This document shows positions 25,012 through 26,400 of a stretch of DNA of 26,400 nt, piece after piece (positions within the stretch are counted from its first letter, which is position 1; the number at the start of each line of letters is the position of its first letter). The position numbers were made by a program, and so were the translations under genes. The stretch is from Ignavibacteriaceae bacterium (lineage in GTDB: Bacteria > Bacteroidota > Ignavibacteria > Ignavibacteriales > Ignavibacteriaceae), in assembly GCA_025455085.1 (NCBI GenBank), contig JALONF010000003.1, positions 1-26,400 of the forward strand, given 5' to 3'. Below the pieces are notes generated by a model. That model had not been told where the DNA came from and made no database searches. It saw only the letters and a program-made list of their open reading frames with translations.

Positions 25012-25884
25012 ATGGCAACTTTAAGAGACATTAAGAACAGGATAGTCGGCGTAAAGAGCACGCAGAAGATTACCAAAGCAATGAAGATGATTGCTACGGC
25101 AAAGCTTCGTGGCGCCCAGCAGAGGATTGTTGGTGCTCGTCCATATGCGAATAAAATTGGTGAAATGCTTTCGCGTCTCGCTGCTGATGACTCCTTGCAG
25201 ACTAATCCATTTTTTGCTGCCAGACCGGTTAAAAAAATATGTGTGGTTGTTATTACTGCGGACAGAGGCTTATGCGGTGCATTCAACACTAACATTATCA
25301 GGGAAGCGACGAGCTATATAAATGAAGAGCAGAAGAATGAAAATTCTGTTTCGGTTTTTACTTTGGGTAAAAAAGCCACAGAATATTTTGGCAGAAGAAA
25401 TTATACTATCGAAGGAAAAATTGTCGGATTGTTTTCTACTCTCGAGTATCAATCAGCGCTTCAATTATATAATGATTTGGTTCCTAAATATTTGAATGGC
25501 GAATTGGATAAAATAGTATTGGTTTATAATGAATTCGTTTCGATGATTCAGCAGAGGATAGTTAAATTAGAATTACTTCCGATTCCATTCATTTCGGAAA
25601 ATAAAGAAGTAAAAGTCTCAGCGAATTATATTTTTGAACCGGGCCAGCTCTCAATTTTTCAATCACTCATCCCAAAACATTTGAAGGTTCAGGTTTGGAG
25701 AGCATTGCTTGAATCCAATGCAGCCGAACTTAGTGCAAGAATGACAGCAATGGATAATGCAACCACGAATGCTCAGGAGTTGATTCGTTCCCTGAATTTA
25801 AAATATAACAAAGAAAGACAGGCAGCAATAACCAAAGAGATTCTGGAAATCGTTTCCGGTGCAAATGCACTTAAAGCAGGATAG
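25012..25884 (+). CDS. atpG: F-type ATP synthase subunit gamma
   Basis: Central rotor shaft of F1, 290 residues. Both ends show the long helices of the coiled coil: N-terminal RDIKNRIVGVKSTQKITKAMKMIA and C-terminal ARMTAMDNATTNAQELIRSLNLKYNKERQAAITKEILEIVSGA, the latter near-invariant in the family. The middle has the Rossmann-like fold with TADRGLCGAFNTNI. It ends the ATP synthase operon here; the usual next genes atpD and atpC are absent and ffh follows after 61 bases. Confidence 0.97.
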   Translation: MATLRDIKNRIVGVKSTQKITKAMKMIATAKLRGAQQRIVGARPYANKIGEMLSRLAADDSLQTNPFFAARPVKKICVVVITADRGLCGAFNTNIIREATSYINEEQKNENSVSVFTLGKKATEYFGRRNYTIEGKIVGLFSTLEYQSALQLYNDLVPKYLNGELDKIVLVYNEFVSMIQQRIVKLELLPIPFISENKEVKVSANYIFEPGQLSIFQSLIPKHLKVQVWRALLESNAAELSARMTAMDNATTNAQELIRSLNLKYNKERQAAITKEILEIVSGANALKAG

Positions 25885-25906
25885 ATACATTCACAATACT
25901 TTTATA

Positions 25907-25938
25907 CCCATATACCTTTTGCCCATATACCATATACC
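25907..25938 (+). repeat. Short direct repeats between atpG and ffh
   Basis: CCCATATACC occurs at 25907-25916 and 25922-25931, and a shortened third copy ATATACC follows at 25932-25938, all in the 61-base gap. No role is known; it could be replication slippage, or a binding or leader element for ffh. No terminator hairpin is visible in the gap. Confidence 0.6.
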
Positions 25939-25945
25939 CTGAACA

Positions 25946-26400
25946 ATGTTTGAAGATTTATCATTAAAAATAGAAAACGCTTTAAAGAAAGTCAGAGGGC
26001 AGGGACGTTTAAACGAAAAAAACATTTCTGATACACTAAGAGAGATTCGCCGCATCTTACTTGATGCAGATGTCAACTATAAAGTAGCAAAAGAATTTAT
26101 TGATAAAGTTTCTGAGAAAGCACTCGGCAAAGAAGTTATTGCTTCGATTACTCCAGGACAGTTAATTACAAAAATTATTTTTGATGAACTTGTCACGCTG
26201 CTTGGTTCATCACAGACCGAGATAAAACTTAATCCTTCTGGTACAACTGTTATAATGGTTGTTGGATTACAGGGCTCAGGAAAAACTACTTTTTGTGCAA
26301 AGCTTGCAAAACGATTAAAGAATCACAAGCGAAAAGTTTTACTGGCAGCAGCGGATGTTTATAGACCTGCAGCAATCGAACAGTTAAAGCAGCTTGGTGA
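25946..26400 (+). CDS. ffh: Signal recognition particle protein, N-terminal part (3' truncated by window)
   Basis: GTPase of the signal recognition particle, which with 4.5S RNA delivers nascent membrane proteins to FtsY. The first 151 codons are present and the frame runs off the window end. The N domain is typical: MFEDLSLKIENALKKVRGQG, then NEKNISDTLREIRRILLDADVNYKVAKEFI and the TPGQ turn. The G domain starts with the P-loop GLQGSGKTT (107-115) and DVYRPAAIEQLKQLG, which separates Ffh from FtsY. No Shine-Dalgarno sequence is visible before the ATG, only the AT-rich repeats. It may be transcribed from the ATP operon or on its own. Confidence 0.96.
   Translation, partial: MFEDLSLKIENALKKVRGQGRLNEKNISDTLREIRRILLDADVNYKVAKEFIDKVSEKALGKEVIASITPGQLITKIIFDELVTLLGSSQTEIKLNPSGTTVIMVVGLQGSGKTTFCAKLAKRLKNHKRKVLLAAADVYRPAAIEQLKQLG

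Noticed and set aside
1..26400. Mobile element, CRISPR array, tRNA or rRNA genes
   Set aside because: No transposase, integrase, regular repeat-spacer array, or recognisable tRNA/rRNA sequence was found on either strand by reading.

Overview
This is AT-rich bacterial DNA with closely packed genes, all on the + strand. It most likely comes from the Ignavibacteria / Chlorobiota side of the Bacteroidota-Chlorobiota group. The support is a secreted protein ending in a canonical type IX secretion (T9SS) type A sorting domain, a PorV/PorQ-family outer-membrane protein, a GWxTD-domain protein, a TonB-dependent receptor with an N-terminal carboxypeptidase-regulatory-like domain, and an ATP synthase operon that lacks atpD and atpC. 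The taxon is inferred from these gene families and was not tested with a phylogeny.

Layout. (1) 1-5302, housekeeping: the C-terminal ~70% of dnaE (cut by the window start), an SDR with enoyl-ACP-reductase-like features, thioredoxin, and a phosphoglycerate dehydrogenase that appears to lack a conserved ~13-residue substrate-binding segment. (2) 5303-16731, cell-surface block: an Asp-box (BNR-like) protein with a T9SS sorting domain and its own strong terminator; then a TonB-dependent receptor, a ~1220-residue surface protein with Asp/Asn/Gly-rich loops and a divergent sorting-like C-terminus, a PorV-family barrel, a second terminator, and a GWxTD protein. (3) 16793-19313, envelope and tRNA modification: a LpxL-type lipid A acyltransferase, a family 9 (heptosyl-) glycosyltransferase and a TsaC-type threonylcarbamoyl-AMP synthase, directly abutting or overlapping. 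(4) 19346-25884, cell shape and energy: a membrane-anchored M23 peptidase, a bactofilin, then atpZ, an AtpI-like membrane protein, atpB, atpE, atpF, atpH, atpA and atpG. (5) 25946 to the end: the start of ffh, cut by the window end.

How the genes work together. The surface block reads as an export and uptake locus: the receptor and the large protein are adjacent, and the PorV-family protein could act as shuttle or outer-membrane partner for T9SS cargo. The M23-bactofilin pair fits the known coupling of bactofilins with peptidoglycan endopeptidases, here run together with ATP synthase genes. The c-subunit ion site looks like the proton type. The ATP synthase beta and epsilon genes must lie elsewhere.

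I saw no tRNA, rRNA, CRISPR array, insertion sequence or phage gene. No single obvious new defence or mobile system is present. The points most worth following are the SerA deletion, the receptor / large surface protein / PorV locus, and the hybrid reductase.
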